A stretch of 48,703 nt of DNA, taken from the NCBI GenBank assembly GCA_019639255.1, contig JAHBSF010000039.1, positions 1 to 48,703 on the forward strand. Direction: 5' to 3'. Below, in pieces: positions 20,002 through 28,832 of the stretch (its first letter is position 1; the number at the start of each line of letters is the position of its first letter). This DNA is from Acidobacteriota bacterium (lineage in GTDB: Bacteria > Acidobacteriota > Blastocatellia > RBC074). The notes under the pieces were generated by a model. The model worked only from the letters and a program-made list of their open reading frames with translations. It had not been told where the DNA came from and ran no database searches. A program made the position numbers and the translations under genes.

Positions 20002-21939
20002 CTAGGCCGTTGGCCGGTGGTTTGGTTCAAACCGCAGCAATCTGAGGCTGTTAAGGATGACCAGCACCGTGATACCGACATCTGCAAAGATCGCCAATGC
20101 CAAACTGCTCATCCCGGTCAGCGCCAGCACGACGAAGATGAATTTGGTCATGACGGCGAGCGCCGTGTTGATCCTGATGGTTGAGATCGTCCGCCGCCCG
20201 AGCCGTATCAAGAAAGGAATCAATTCCAGCCGGTCATTGAGAATCGCGATAGCCGCCGCTTCAATCGCCGTATCGCTGCCCGCCGCGCCCATTGCAATGC
20301 CAACACTTGAGAGCGCCAGCGCCGGTGCATCGTTGACGCCATCGCCGACCATGGCCACTACACCGTATCTTTGCGTCAGTTCTTTAATCGCTTCGGCCTT
20401 ATCCTCGGGCAGCATCTCGGCTTTGACTTCGCGGATGCCCAGTGTATCAGCGACCGCACGCGCGGGAGCGCGATTGTCGCCTGTGAGCATGACGGTGTGG
20501 ACGCGGAGTCGGTCAAGTTCAACCACCACGCTTCTGCTCTCGGGTTTCAATTCGTCAGTGACGGCGATGATGCCTTCGACTTCGCGGTCGTTGCTCACCA
20601 CGATCGAGGTCTTGCCCTCTCTTTGCAGGGCGCTGACACGGGCGACGACCTCGTCCTGCGCCAGATGCTCTTCGGTGATGAACGGCAGCTTGCCGATGCA
20701 GTGGTGGCGATCGTAACAAACGACGCAGTTGGCCTTCACGCCCTTGCCGAGCACCGCTTCGAAGTTCTTTGCTTCGTGCGGGGTGAGGTTCTCCGCGCGC
20801 GCTGCCTCGACGATGGATTGCGCCAGCGGGTGTTCCGAGTATCTTTCGATGCCGGCGGCGCAGGCAAGCAGATGCTCGCGCGTCGCCTCGCCGAAAGGGA
20901 TCACGTCGGTGACCTTGGGCTTGCCGTAAGTGAGCGTGCGCGTCTTGTCCATAGCCATCGCTTTCACCTGCCCAATGGCCTCAATGTATTTGCCGCCCTT
21001 GATGAGCACGCCTCGCGACGAGGCGTTGCCGATGGCTGCGTAGATCGAAATCGGCGTCGAGATCACGAGCGCGCACGGGCAAGCGATGACGAGCAAGGTC
21101 AGCGCCTCGCGCAGCCACGGTTCGAAAGGTGCAGCGAAAAAGAGCGTCGGCACGATCGCCAGCAGCAACGCGATCAGGATGATGCTGGGAGTGTAGTAGG
21201 CAGAGAATTTCTCGATGAACTTCTGCGTCTCGGCCTTCGTTTTTGTTGCGGCAAAGGTCGTCTCGATGATCCTGGCGAGCGTCGTGTCGCTGGAAAGTTT
21301 TGTCACGCGCGCTTCGAGGTAGCCTTGCAGGTTGAGCGTCCCGGCGAAGACCTGGTCGCCCGACTGCTTGTCCTTGGGGATCGGCTCACCCGTGATCGTG
21401 GACTCGTCTACGGATGATGAACCGGATGTAACCTGGGCATCGAGTGCGATCATGTCCGACGGTTTAATGACGAGCACCTGACCGACGGCTACTTCGGTGA
21501 TCGGGACTTCCTGCGCCCCGCTCCCGGCTTTCACCATTGCGGTTTTCGGCGTCCGGTCAACGAGCGCCTGCAGCGCCGACCTGCTCGTCTGGATGCCGAA
21601 CTGCTCCAACCTCTCGCCGAGCGCGAAGAGTACGATCACTATTGCCGCCTCCTCGTATTGTCCGAGGTAGAACGCCCCGGCCACGGCGATCACCATAAGC
21701 AGGTTGATGCTTCTGAAATTGAGCTTCGTCAGCGCCTTCAGCCCGTTCAGAATCGTGCGTCGGCCGACGGCGAGGATAATGGCGGCGAAGAAGGGTGCGC
21801 CGACCGCCGGCGGAAGGTGCCACCCGGCAAGCGAGAGAAATTCAAAAACGCCTACCAGCGCGACGCTCGACAGTAGCCAGCGGAACTTTGCGTCCCGCCA
21901 TAACGATGGCCCTCTATTATCTGTTTCCGCCTCAGTCAT
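20002..21939 (-). CDS. P1B-type heavy-metal ATPase (Zn/Cd/Pb-like) with altered DKTGT motif
   Basis: 645 residues. Visible motifs are TGEPIPK (about 183), the CPC metal site in TM6 (Cys287-Pro-Cys289), HP at 370-371 (SEHPLA) and MVGDGVNDAP (530-539). The phosphorylation loop reads D331-K-T-R-T, whereas P-type ATPases have DKTGT almost without exception. The change is a single base (codon CGC instead of GGC at 20938-20940). There is no N-terminal HMA domain; the HMA-thioredoxin encoded downstream may serve instead. The ATG at 21939 has GGGAG upstream and a 16-bp gap to the CDF stop; the longer frame to 22110 runs through the CDF gene. Either a natural variant, an inactive pump or a sequencing error. 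Confidence 0.9.
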   Translation of the reverse strand: MTEAETDNRGPSLWRDAKFRWLLSSVALVGVFEFLSLAGWHLPPAVGAPFFAAIILAVGRRTILNGLKALTKLNFRSINLLMVIAVAGAFYLGQYEEAAIVIVLFALGERLEQFGIQTSRSALQALVDRTPKTAMVKAGSGAQEVPITEVAVGQVLVIKPSDMIALDAQVTSGSSSVDESTITGEPIPKDKQSGDQVFAGTLNLQGYLEARVTKLSSDTTLARIIETTFAATKTKAETQKFIEKFSAYYTPSIILIALLLAIVPTLFFAAPFEPWLREALTLLVIACPCALVISTPISIYAAIGNASSRGVLIKGGKYIEAIGQVKAMAMDKTRTLTYGKPKVTDVIPFGEATREHLLACAAGIERYSEHPLAQSIVEAARAENLTPHEAKNFEAVLGKGVKANCVVCYDRHHCIGKLPFITEEHLAQDEVVARVSALQREGKTSIVVSNDREVEGIIAVTDELKPESRSVVVELDRLRVHTVMLTGDNRAPARAVADTLGIREVKAEMLPEDKAEAIKELTQRYGVVAMVGDGVNDAPALALSSVGIAMGAAGSDTAIEAAAIAILNDRLELIPFLIRLGRRTISTIRINTALAVMTKFIFVVLALTGMSSLALAIFADVGITVLVILNSLRLLRFEPNHRPTA

Positions 21940-21955
21940 AAAAGCTCCCTGCGCA

Positions 21956-22846
21956 TTAAAGGTGAGTCTCGTGCCTGGCAAAATCGGGACGCTCAACCTG
22001 AACAGTGACGTGATTGATCTTGAAGTTCTTTGTTGTCTGGTCGTGCAGACGTGCCAGCACCTCGTCATGCCCTGCTCCTTCGGACAGGACTGCATGAAAA
22101 CTCGCCGCATTCACCCCCGAAGTTAAAGACCAGACGTGCAGGTCGTGAACCGCAGCCACTCCTTCGATCTGTGACAGACTCTCCCGCAAAGCAGCGATGT
22201 TCACCTCCGTCGGCGTCCCTTCGAGCAACACCCCGATGGCATCTTTGAGCAGCGCCCAAGTGCGCGGCAGGATGAAAAGACCGATGCCGGCGGAGATGAG
22301 CGGGTCGGCGTAATACCAGCCGGTCGCGAGCATAATCACACCCGCCGCAATCACGCCGATCGAAGTGAGCAGGTCGGACAGCACCTCGAAATAGGCGCCC
22401 TTCATGTTCAAGCTTTCCTCTGCGCTGGCGCGCAGTATGTACATACCGATCAGATTGACGACGAGGCCGATTGCCGCTACGCCGAGCATCGCCGCGCTCT
22501 CGACCTGCGGCGGGTTCAGGATGCGTTGGTAAGCTTCGTAGAGGATGTAGAGCGAAATAAGGATCAGCACGACAGCGTTCGTCAGCGCGGCGAGGATCTC
22601 GAAGCGGTAATAGCCATACGTCCGTTCCGGCGTCGCCGGGCGCTCGGCGAATCTGATTGCCAGCAGCGCCAGCCCGACCCCGGCGACATCCGTCAGCATG
22701 TGCCCGGCATCGGCCAGCAGGGCGAGGCTTTTCGTCAACAAGCCGCCGATGATCTCGATGATCAGATAAAAGCTCGTCAACCCGAAGACGATGGTCAGAC
22801 TTCGTTTATTGCGCGATGCCGCGCTCTGGACATGGTCATGTCCCAT
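21956..22846 (-). CDS. Cation diffusion facilitator (CzcD/ZitB-like)
   Basis: 296-residue inner-membrane divalent-metal/H+ antiporter. It begins MGHDHVQSAASRNKRSLTIVFGLTSFYLIIEIIGG. TM2 carries ALLADAGHMLTDV (the D-x3-D metal site written HxxxD/DxxxD in this family) and TM5 carries YFEVLSDLLTSIGVIAAG. The C-terminal cytoplasmic domain (IEGVAAVHDLHVWSLTSG) is typical. ATG 22846 has AGGGAG upstream; the longer frame to 22942 is not supported. It is preceded by the phosphatase and followed by the ATPase in operon C. It removes cytoplasmic Zn/Cd/Co into the periplasm for the CzcCBA pump, by analogy with known CDF/Czc pairings. Confidence 0.93.
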   Translation of the reverse strand: MGHDHVQSAASRNKRSLTIVFGLTSFYLIIEIIGGLLTKSLALLADAGHMLTDVAGVGLALLAIRFAERPATPERTYGYYRFEILAALTNAVVLILISLYILYEAYQRILNPPQVESAAMLGVAAIGLVVNLIGMYILRASAEESLNMKGAYFEVLSDLLTSIGVIAAGVIMLATGWYYADPLISAGIGLFILPRTWALLKDAIGVLLEGTPTEVNIAALRESLSQIEGVAAVHDLHVWSLTSGVNAASFHAVLSEGAGHDEVLARLHDQTTKNFKINHVTVQVERPDFARHETHL

Positions 22847-22975
22847 ATTTTCTCCCTGTTCACCTGTGGTGCGGTCACCGCTCGCTGAAATACGTGGTCC
22901 TCGCGCCCAGGCCGATACCCGCCACGCGCGAAGACGGCGCATATCGGGCCTTCGGCCAAACGACCTCGGGTTCCG

Positions 22976-23833
22976 CTAAAAGGTGAAAGCGGCTTTGTGA
23001 TTGCCGTCAGTTACCTCTATCAGATTCGGTGTTGCTTGCAGTCTGGCAAAACTCTCTGAGCCGTAGCGGACTTCCAGCCGACGCTTCGTCTCATCGAATG
23101 AAATCGAGCCTGGAACTGCCGCGCCGTTGAGTTTGACGATGGCGTTCAGCGATAGCCCGTCGCCTACGATGACCAACTTCTTGCCGCGTTTGATCCGCAC
23201 TGAATTGATCCGCAGATGGCCATCGTCGTTGTTATGCGTTGCATCGGGCTGGCCGGCGCGCGCGCGGGCGATGAGGCTTGAGGCATAGCGGTTGTAGTAA
23301 TCGTAGACGTAATCCTTGAGCGGTCCGCGTCCGCCCCACGAATACCACTTGAACTGTTTCATCTCCTGGTAAGCCTGATCCGCCGTCCAGCCATCGCCGG
23401 TAATGCGGTAGATAGCCGTCATTTCGCCGGTGCGATGGCGCCCGCCCGCGCAGTGGACATAGACCGGCCAGTTATTCGGATCGTTGACGAGCGCCAGAAA
23501 ATAAGCCGTTTGTTCATCCGTGGCCGCACGGCGGCTCGAAAGCGGTATGTTGAAATACCGCATGCCCAGGCGACTGACCCAGCCCTCCGCTTCAGGCTCG
23601 CGGTCTTCTCTGAGGTCAATCACGGTTTTGACGCCCAGGCTTTTCAACTGAGCGAAACCTTCCTGATCCGGCTGAGCGCCGCGGTAGTAGTGCTCGTTGA
23701 TCCGGCCAAAGTTTTCTATATCCAGTGCGAATTCGCGCTGTGATTGAGCCTGAGCCGTCGCTGCGGCAAAGCAAAAAATGGTGAATGCCAGGGCGATCAG
23801 CCCGTTCACCGAAAATCTCATGCTTCTTTTCAT
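22976..23833 (-). CDS. Secreted tyrosine-type phosphatase with extra C-terminal domain (operon C)
   Basis: About 285 residues. It has a signal peptide (MKRSMRFSVNGLIALAFTIFCFAAATAQA) and the phosphatase core 'NFGRINEHYYRGAQPDQ', P-loop VHCAGGRHRTG. The core is clearly paralogous to the operon A enzyme. A C-terminal region, 'HLRINSVRIKRGKKLVIVGDGLSLNAIVKLNGAAVPGSISFDETKRRLEV', looks like an IPT/TIG-type beta domain and is absent from the paralogue. ATG 23833 is chosen because AAAGGGA lies at good spacing, while the ATG at 23842 would abut it. It sits between the PII-like and CDF genes. Envelope location is implied; substrate unknown. Confidence 0.83.
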   Translation of the reverse strand: MKRSMRFSVNGLIALAFTIFCFAAATAQAQSQREFALDIENFGRINEHYYRGAQPDQEGFAQLKSLGVKTVIDLREDREPEAEGWVSRLGMRYFNIPLSSRRAATDEQTAYFLALVNDPNNWPVYVHCAGGRHRTGEMTAIYRITGDGWTADQAYQEMKQFKWYSWGGRGPLKDYVYDYYNRYASSLIARARAGQPDATHNNDDGHLRINSVRIKRGKKLVIVGDGLSLNAIVKLNGAAVPGSISFDETKRRLEVRYGSESFARLQATPNLIEVTDGNHKAAFTF

Positions 23834-23905
23834 GACAAACATTCCCTTTCAAATGTGCTCCCAGTTGATAGCATCCAGGAAAACCCGGCATCAGCCGGGA
23901 GCGCC

Positions 23906-24244
23906 TCAGAGCGCCGCCTCATCCTTCTCGCCGGTCTGAATCCGGATGGCGGATTCAACCATCGAGACAAAGACTTTGCCGTCGCCGCTGTTACCGGTAT
24001 GTGCTGCACGCACGAGCGTCTCGACGAGCAACTGCGCATTCTCATCCGACGTGACGATCTCGATGCGCGTTTTATCCTTGAACTCGTCAATGTTGAGCGA
24101 GCGCTGTTCGTGCAGGCTCCGGCGCCGTCCGAACCCGCGTGCATCCGTCACCGTCATGCCGGGGAAATCTTCTGTCGCCTTAAGCGCGCTCGTCACTTTG
24201 TTCAGCATAAACGGCTGAATCATCGCGGTGATTATCTTCATCAT
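23906..24244 (-). CDS. PII-like protein linked to a metal RND pump
   Basis: 112 residues. MMKIITAMIQPFMLNKVTSALKATEDFPGMTVTDARGFGR is the PII beta-alpha-beta start, followed by a T-loop region (RRRSLHEQRSLNIDEFKDKTRIEIVTSDENAQLLVETLVRAAHTGNSGDGKVFV) and the C-terminal IRIQTGEKDEAAL. The GDGKVFV B-loop and TGE tail are PII features. The canonical T-loop uridylylation Tyr51 is not apparent. A PII subgroup is known to be encoded with heavy-metal RND pumps, and this fits it. GGAGGG precedes ATG 24244. The CDS overlaps the pump gene's 3' end by 65 bp in another frame. Confidence 0.85.
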   Translation of the reverse strand: MMKIITAMIQPFMLNKVTSALKATEDFPGMTVTDARGFGRRRSLHEQRSLNIDEFKDKTRIEIVTSDENAQLLVETLVRAAHTGNSGDGKVFVSMVESAIRIQTGEKDEAAL

Positions 24245-27200
24245 GATTACCCTCCAATGGTTCGTCTTTCTCCTCATCCCGCTCGAACCAGCCGTAGAGG
24301 ATCGGCAGGAGCAGCAGCGTGAGCAGCGTTGATGTAATCAATCCGCCGATGACGACGGTCGCCAGCGGCCTTTGGACCTCTGCGCCTGCCGAGGTGGCGA
24401 TGGCCATCGGCACAAAGCCCAGACTCGCCACCAGCGCCGTCATGAGCACGGGCCGCAGACGCGTTGCCGCTCCTTCCCGCACCGCATCACCGAGCGACCG
24501 CCCCTCCTCGCGCAGACGGTTGATGTAACTGACCATGACCACGCCGTTCAGGACTGCCACCCCGAACAGCGCGATGAAGCCAACCCCTGCCGAGATCGAG
24601 AACGGCATCCCGCGCGCCGCCAACGCCAGCACGCCGCCGACAACCGCGAACGGAATGCCGGTATAGATCAGCACCGCCTGTTTGACCGAATTGAACGTCG
24701 AGAAAAGCAGAATGAAGATCAGGAAGAGCGCCAGCGGCACGACGATCAGCAGCCGCGCGGAGGCCCGCTGCAAGTTCTCAAACTGCCCACCCCAGGTCGT
24801 GTAGTAGCCCGCCGGCAACTTGACCTGCTGCTCGATCTTCGTTTGCGCCTCGCGGACGAAGCTGCCGATGTCGCGCCCGCGCACGTTGAGTTCGACGACG
24901 ATGCGGCGGCGCGTATCCTCGCGCGAGATCTGCGCCGGCCCCTCGATCAGGGCGATGTCGGCGAGTTGCACGAGCGGGACGCGCGCGCCGCTTGGGGCCG
25001 CAACGGTGAGGCTCTTGATCGTTTCCACATCCCGGCTGTTGGCCTCGCTCAGCCGCACGACGAGGCCGAATCGCTGTTCGCCATCGTAGACCAGCCCCGC
25101 TTCTTTGCCGGCGACGATTGATTCGATCAAGTCGTTGATGTCCTCGACATTGATTCCATAACGAGCGATAGCCTGACGGTCGGGCTTGATCTGAAGTTGT
25201 GGAAGCCCCGACACCGCCTCGACTTTCACGTCCTCGGCCCCGGCCACTCCCTGCGCAACGCGCGCGATCTGATCGGCGGTTGCTTTGAGCGTGTCGAGAT
25301 CGTCGCCGAAGAGTTTGATTGCAACGTCGGAGCGCACGCCGGAGATCAACTCCGAGACTCGCAGTTCGATCGGTTGCGAGAAACTGAAGGAGCCGTTCGG
25401 CACTCGCTGCTCCAACGCCTCGGACATCTTCTCAACCAGTTCTTCCCTCGTTTTCGCGCTCGTCCATTCGCCGGGTGGCTTGAGTGCGATGTAGAGGTCG
25501 CTGAAGTCCACGCTCATCGGGTCGGTGGCAACTTCGGCACGTCCCGTCTTGGAGACGACCTTCGTCACTTCGGGGAAGCTCTTAAGCACGCGCTCTACTT
25601 CGGTCGTCGTCCGGATCGACTGCGATAGCGAGACCGACGGCAGTTGCTGCACCTGCACGGCCAGCGCGCCCTCATCCAGGCGCGGGATGAACTCAGAGCC
25701 CAGGAACGGAAAAATCGCCCCGCTCACGGCAACCAGCCCGAGGGCCGCGATCAGCGCCGGGCGCCTCCGGCCCATAACCCATTCGAGTGCCGGTTGGTAG
25801 CCTTTCTTAGCGAGGCGGATGATCGGGCTTTCCGTTTCCGACACCTGGCCGCGCATAATCAGCGTCATTGCCGCCGGGATATAGGTCAACGAGAGCAGCA
25901 GCGAGCCGGCGAGGGCGAAGACAACGGTCAACGCCATCGGCTTGAACATCTTGCCCTCAATGCCCGTTAGACTGAGTATGGGCAGGTAGACGATGGCGAT
26001 GATCCCGACCGCGAAGACGACCGGGCGCGCCACTTCCAGGCAGGCGTCGAGGATCGTACGATCAGGCGGCTCGTGAGGACGGTCGTGCTGCGCTTCGGCC
26101 CTTCTTCTGACTACATTCTCGACCATCACCACCGCGCCGTCCACGATCAACCCGAAATCAAGCGCGCCGAGACTCATGAGGTTGCCCGAGACGTTGAAGA
26201 CGCGCATGAGGATCGCCGCAAAAAGCATCGAGAGCGGGATGATCGTCGCCACCAGCAGCGCGCCGCGCCAGTTGCCGAGCAGCAGGATCAGCACGAGGAC
26301 GACGAGGATCGCTCCCTCGATCAGGTTCTTCGCCACCGTCCAGATCGTGCGGTCGACCAGTTCCGTGCGGTCGTAGAACGGGATCAGTTCGACGCCTTTC
26401 GGCAGTGTTTTCCTGACCTGCTCGACACGTTCCTTGACGCGCTCGACGACCGTGCGCGAATTCTCGCCCTTGAGCATCATGACGATGCCGGCGACGATTT
26501 CGCCTTCACCGTCGGCCGTCACCGCGCCCTGTCGCACCGACGCGCCCTCAACCACCTCTCCGACATCGCGGACGAAGACCGGAACACCGTCCTTGCCCGT
26601 CTTGACGACGATACTGGCGATGTCCTCCGTCGAGCCGACCAACCCGATGCCGCGCAGCAGGTATTGCTCCGCCCCCTTCTCGATATAGGCGCCGCCGACG
26701 TTGGCGTTGTTGCGTGCGACCGCCTCAAAAACGTCGCGCAGCGAGAGCCCAAAAGATTGCAGCCGCGCCGGGTCGAGCCTGACCTGATACTGTTTCTCCA
26801 GCCCGCCGAAGCTGTTGACCTCCGTCACACCCGGCACGCCGAGCAATTGACGCCGCACGCTCCAGTCCTGAATCGTGCGCAGCGATGTCGCATCGTAGTT
26901 GCTGCCCTTCGCCGCTTTCAATTCGTACTGATAGATCTCGCCGAGGCCGGTCGAGATCGGCCCCATCTCCGGCGAGCCGATATTCGCCGGAATCTGCTCG
27001 CGCGCCTGTGAAAGCCGTTCGAGCACGAGTTGCCGCGCGAAGTAGGTGTTGACGCTGTCGTCAAAAACTACGGTCACCGCCGACAGCCCGAATTTCGAGA
27101 CCGAGCGAATCTCTTCAATATCGGGCAACCCACTCATCGCCACTTCGACCGGGAAGGTGATTTGCCGCTCAATTTCGAGCGGCGCGAGCGACGGAGCGGC

Positions 27201-27353
27201 GGTCAGAATTTGTACCTGTACGTTGGTTACGTCCGGCACCGCGTCGATCGGCAAACGCTGCAGGCTGTATAGACCCGCACCGATCAGGATCGTCGTCAGG
27301 AGCATGACGAGTAAACGCTGTGAGACTGCGAATCGAATCAGACCGTTAATCAT
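24180..27353 (-). CDS. czcA: CzcA-type heavy-metal RND permease (operon C)
   Basis: 1057-residue RND pump. It opens MINGLIRFAVSQRLLVMLLTTILIGAGLYSLQRLPIDAVPDVTNVQVQI. TM4 has DFGLIVDGAVVMVENVVRR, the D-x5-D-x6-E proton-relay signature of Czc/Cnr-type pumps that move Zn, Co, Cd or Ni. The periplasmic porter domain includes 'ETESPI' and 'GLPQLQIKPDRQAIARYGINVEDI'. Its cytoplasmic tail is acidic and His-containing (ERDEEKDEPLEGNHDEDNHRDD), encoded over the start of the PII-like gene. It follows the CzcB-like adaptor by 28 bp. Symbol given from the TM4 signature and operon layout; exact metals not proven. Confidence 0.93.
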   Translation of the reverse strand: MINGLIRFAVSQRLLVMLLTTILIGAGLYSLQRLPIDAVPDVTNVQVQILTAAPSLAPLEIERQITFPVEVAMSGLPDIEEIRSVSKFGLSAVTVVFDDSVNTYFARQLVLERLSQAREQIPANIGSPEMGPISTGLGEIYQYELKAAKGSNYDATSLRTIQDWSVRRQLLGVPGVTEVNSFGGLEKQYQVRLDPARLQSFGLSLRDVFEAVARNNANVGGAYIEKGAEQYLLRGIGLVGSTEDIASIVVKTGKDGVPVFVRDVGEVVEGASVRQGAVTADGEGEIVAGIVMMLKGENSRTVVERVKERVEQVRKTLPKGVELIPFYDRTELVDRTIWTVAKNLIEGAILVVLVLILLLGNWRGALLVATIIPLSMLFAAILMRVFNVSGNLMSLGALDFGLIVDGAVVMVENVVRRRAEAQHDRPHEPPDRTILDACLEVARPVVFAVGIIAIVYLPILSLTGIEGKMFKPMALTVVFALAGSLLLSLTYIPAAMTLIMRGQVSETESPIIRLAKKGYQPALEWVMGRRRPALIAALGLVAVSGAIFPFLGSEFIPRLDEGALAVQVQQLPSVSLSQSIRTTTEVERVLKSFPEVTKVVSKTGRAEVATDPMSVDFSDLYIALKPPGEWTSAKTREELVEKMSEALEQRVPNGSFSFSQPIELRVSELISGVRSDVAIKLFGDDLDTLKATADQIARVAQGVAGAEDVKVEAVSGLPQLQIKPDRQAIARYGINVEDINDLIESIVAGKEAGLVYDGEQRFGLVVRLSEANSRDVETIKSLTVAAPSGARVPLVQLADIALIEGPAQISREDTRRRIVVELNVRGRDIGSFVREAQTKIEQQVKLPAGYYTTWGGQFENLQRASARLLIVVPLALFLIFILLFSTFNSVKQAVLIYTGIPFAVVGGVLALAARGMPFSISAGVGFIALFGVAVLNGVVMVSYINRLREEGRSLGDAVREGAATRLRPVLMTALVASLGFVPMAIATSAGAEVQRPLATVVIGGLITSTLLTLLLLPILYGWFERDEEKDEPLEGNHDEDNHRDDSAVYAEQSDERA

Positions 27354-27381
27354 GGTGTTTCAATCCTCCACGCTCCCGGCC

Positions 27382-28824
27382 TCAGTGGCCGTGTTCGCCG
27401 AGTTCGCCCTTCATCAGTTGCGTCTTGAGCGTGAAGCTGCCCTGCGTCACCACACGATCGCCCGCCTGCAGGCCGCTGATGACGCGGTGATAACCGCCGA
27501 TTGCGCCTCCGAGTTCAACCTCGCGGGCCTTGAAGTGTCCGGGTTCCTTCTCATCGAGGATAAAGACCAGCGATTCCTCGCCCAGTCGCTGAACCGCCGC
27601 CTCGGGTACGAACAGTTCCGTCCTTCCGGCGTCGGTGGAACCCGTGTCTGGCGTCTGGAATTCGACCTCGACGAACATGCCGGTCTTCAGCCGCTCGCCC
27701 GGATTGGCCAATTCGAGGCGCACCTGTGCGGTGCGGGTCTCTTCGTTCAGTCTTGGATCGATGTAGGTGACGCGGCCTGCACGCGCGTCTGCGCCGAGCG
27801 CCGCGCCGCGAATCGCCGCCGGCACGCCGAGGCGCAGTCTGTTGACCATGGCTTCCGGCACATTGGCGATGACCCAGACGGTTGAGATGTTGGCGATCGT
27901 AAAGAGCGGTTTGCCCGCCTCGATCCCCGCGCCCGGGTTGACCATCCGCTCCGTCACCGTGCCGGCCACGGGTGCGCGCAGCACGATCAGCGAAGTGTTT
28001 CTCTGGTGGTCGTCGCCGTGTTCGCTGTGTTCTTCTCTGCCGACCGGAGCGCCGAGCGAAGACATTTCATCGCGGATGTGTGCGACATCGACACGTGCGG
28101 TCTCGACATCGGCGCGGGCTTCCTGAATCTCCTTGTTCAATACGATGTTGCTCTGGAAGTCATAGTCTGCTTTCGCCGTCCGGTAGGCCGTCTCCGCCGC
28201 CACCAGATCTTTACCGGCTCCGGCGCCAAGTTCGATCAACTTCTGCGTGCGCTTCAGAGAGGATTCGGCCTCATCGAGACGGGCTTTGGCCGAGAGAACA
28301 GCGGCGCGGTTCTCGGCCTTGAGCACGCGCTCCAGTTCGCGCTCGGCGAGCCCCAGTTTCGTCTCTGCTTCGTGCAGCTTGCCGTGCATCTGCGCGATCT
28401 GCGGGCTGGATATGACTGCGAGCGCCTGCCCTCGGCTCACTCGGTCGCCGAGCTTCACGTTGACCTGCTCGATCCTGCCGGAGACAAGCGGCGTGGCTTG
28501 TTGCGTCTGCTCCTGGTTGGCTTCGACCGTCCCGGTCACGCGCAGGCTTCCTCCGGCGGCGCGCTGCTCGACGACGGCGAATTCAAGTTTCGCCGCCGCC
28601 AACGCTTCGGGCGACAGCTTCACCTCCTTCTCTTCGCCCTCTTTTTCTTTATCGACTCCGGATTTCTCGGTTTGCGCTTCTCCCGGCTTCTGCGCTGTCG
28701 CTTCCTTCGTCGCGCCGCCGCCGCACGCCGAGGAAAGCAGGGCCAGCACGACGACCAGCGCAAGCAGCTCAACACGCCCGAAAACCGGCAATTTCGTCCG
28801 TTCGCCAAAATGATCTCTGTACAT
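27382..28824 (-). CDS. czcB: CzcB-like periplasmic adaptor lipoprotein
   Basis: About 480 residues. The N-terminal lipoprotein signal is LLALVVVLALLSSACGGG, with Cys near residue 34. A charged Lys/Glu linker (EKSGVDKEKEGEEKEVKLS) follows. The barrel-sandwich halves are 'QQATPLVSGRIEQVNVKLGDRVSRGQ' and 'LRAPVAGTVTERMVNPGAGI', around a coiled-coil hairpin. Metal-friendly clusters are EEHSEHGDDH in the linker and a C-terminal GELGEHGH. ATG 28824 is chosen because GAGG lies 6-7 nt upstream; the frame to 28836 starts with GTG inside that site. It lies between the CzcC- and CzcA-like genes. Confidence 0.9.
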   Translation of the reverse strand: MYRDHFGERTKLPVFGRVELLALVVVLALLSSACGGGATKEATAQKPGEAQTEKSGVDKEKEGEEKEVKLSPEALAAAKLEFAVVEQRAAGGSLRVTGTVEANQEQTQQATPLVSGRIEQVNVKLGDRVSRGQALAVISSPQIAQMHGKLHEAETKLGLAERELERVLKAENRAAVLSAKARLDEAESSLKRTQKLIELGAGAGKDLVAAETAYRTAKADYDFQSNIVLNKEIQEARADVETARVDVAHIRDEMSSLGAPVGREEHSEHGDDHQRNTSLIVLRAPVAGTVTERMVNPGAGIEAGKPLFTIANISTVWVIANVPEAMVNRLRLGVPAAIRGAALGADARAGRVTYIDPRLNEETRTAQVRLELANPGERLKTGMFVEVEFQTPDTGSTDAGRTELFVPEAAVQRLGEESLVFILDEKEPGHFKAREVELGGAIGGYHRVISGLQAGDRVVTQGSFTLKTQLMKGELGEHGH

Positions 28825-28832
28825 GGTGTTCC

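Noticed and set aside
21940-22110. N-terminal extension of the P1B-ATPase into the CDF gene
   Set aside because: It overlaps the CDF C-terminus antiphase, lacks an HMA motif, and a proper ribosome binding site exists at 21939.
24372-25121. Long plus-strand frames opposite the RND genes
   Set aside because: They are antisense shadows with Arg/His/Asp-rich composition caused by GC-rich codon bias on the real strand.
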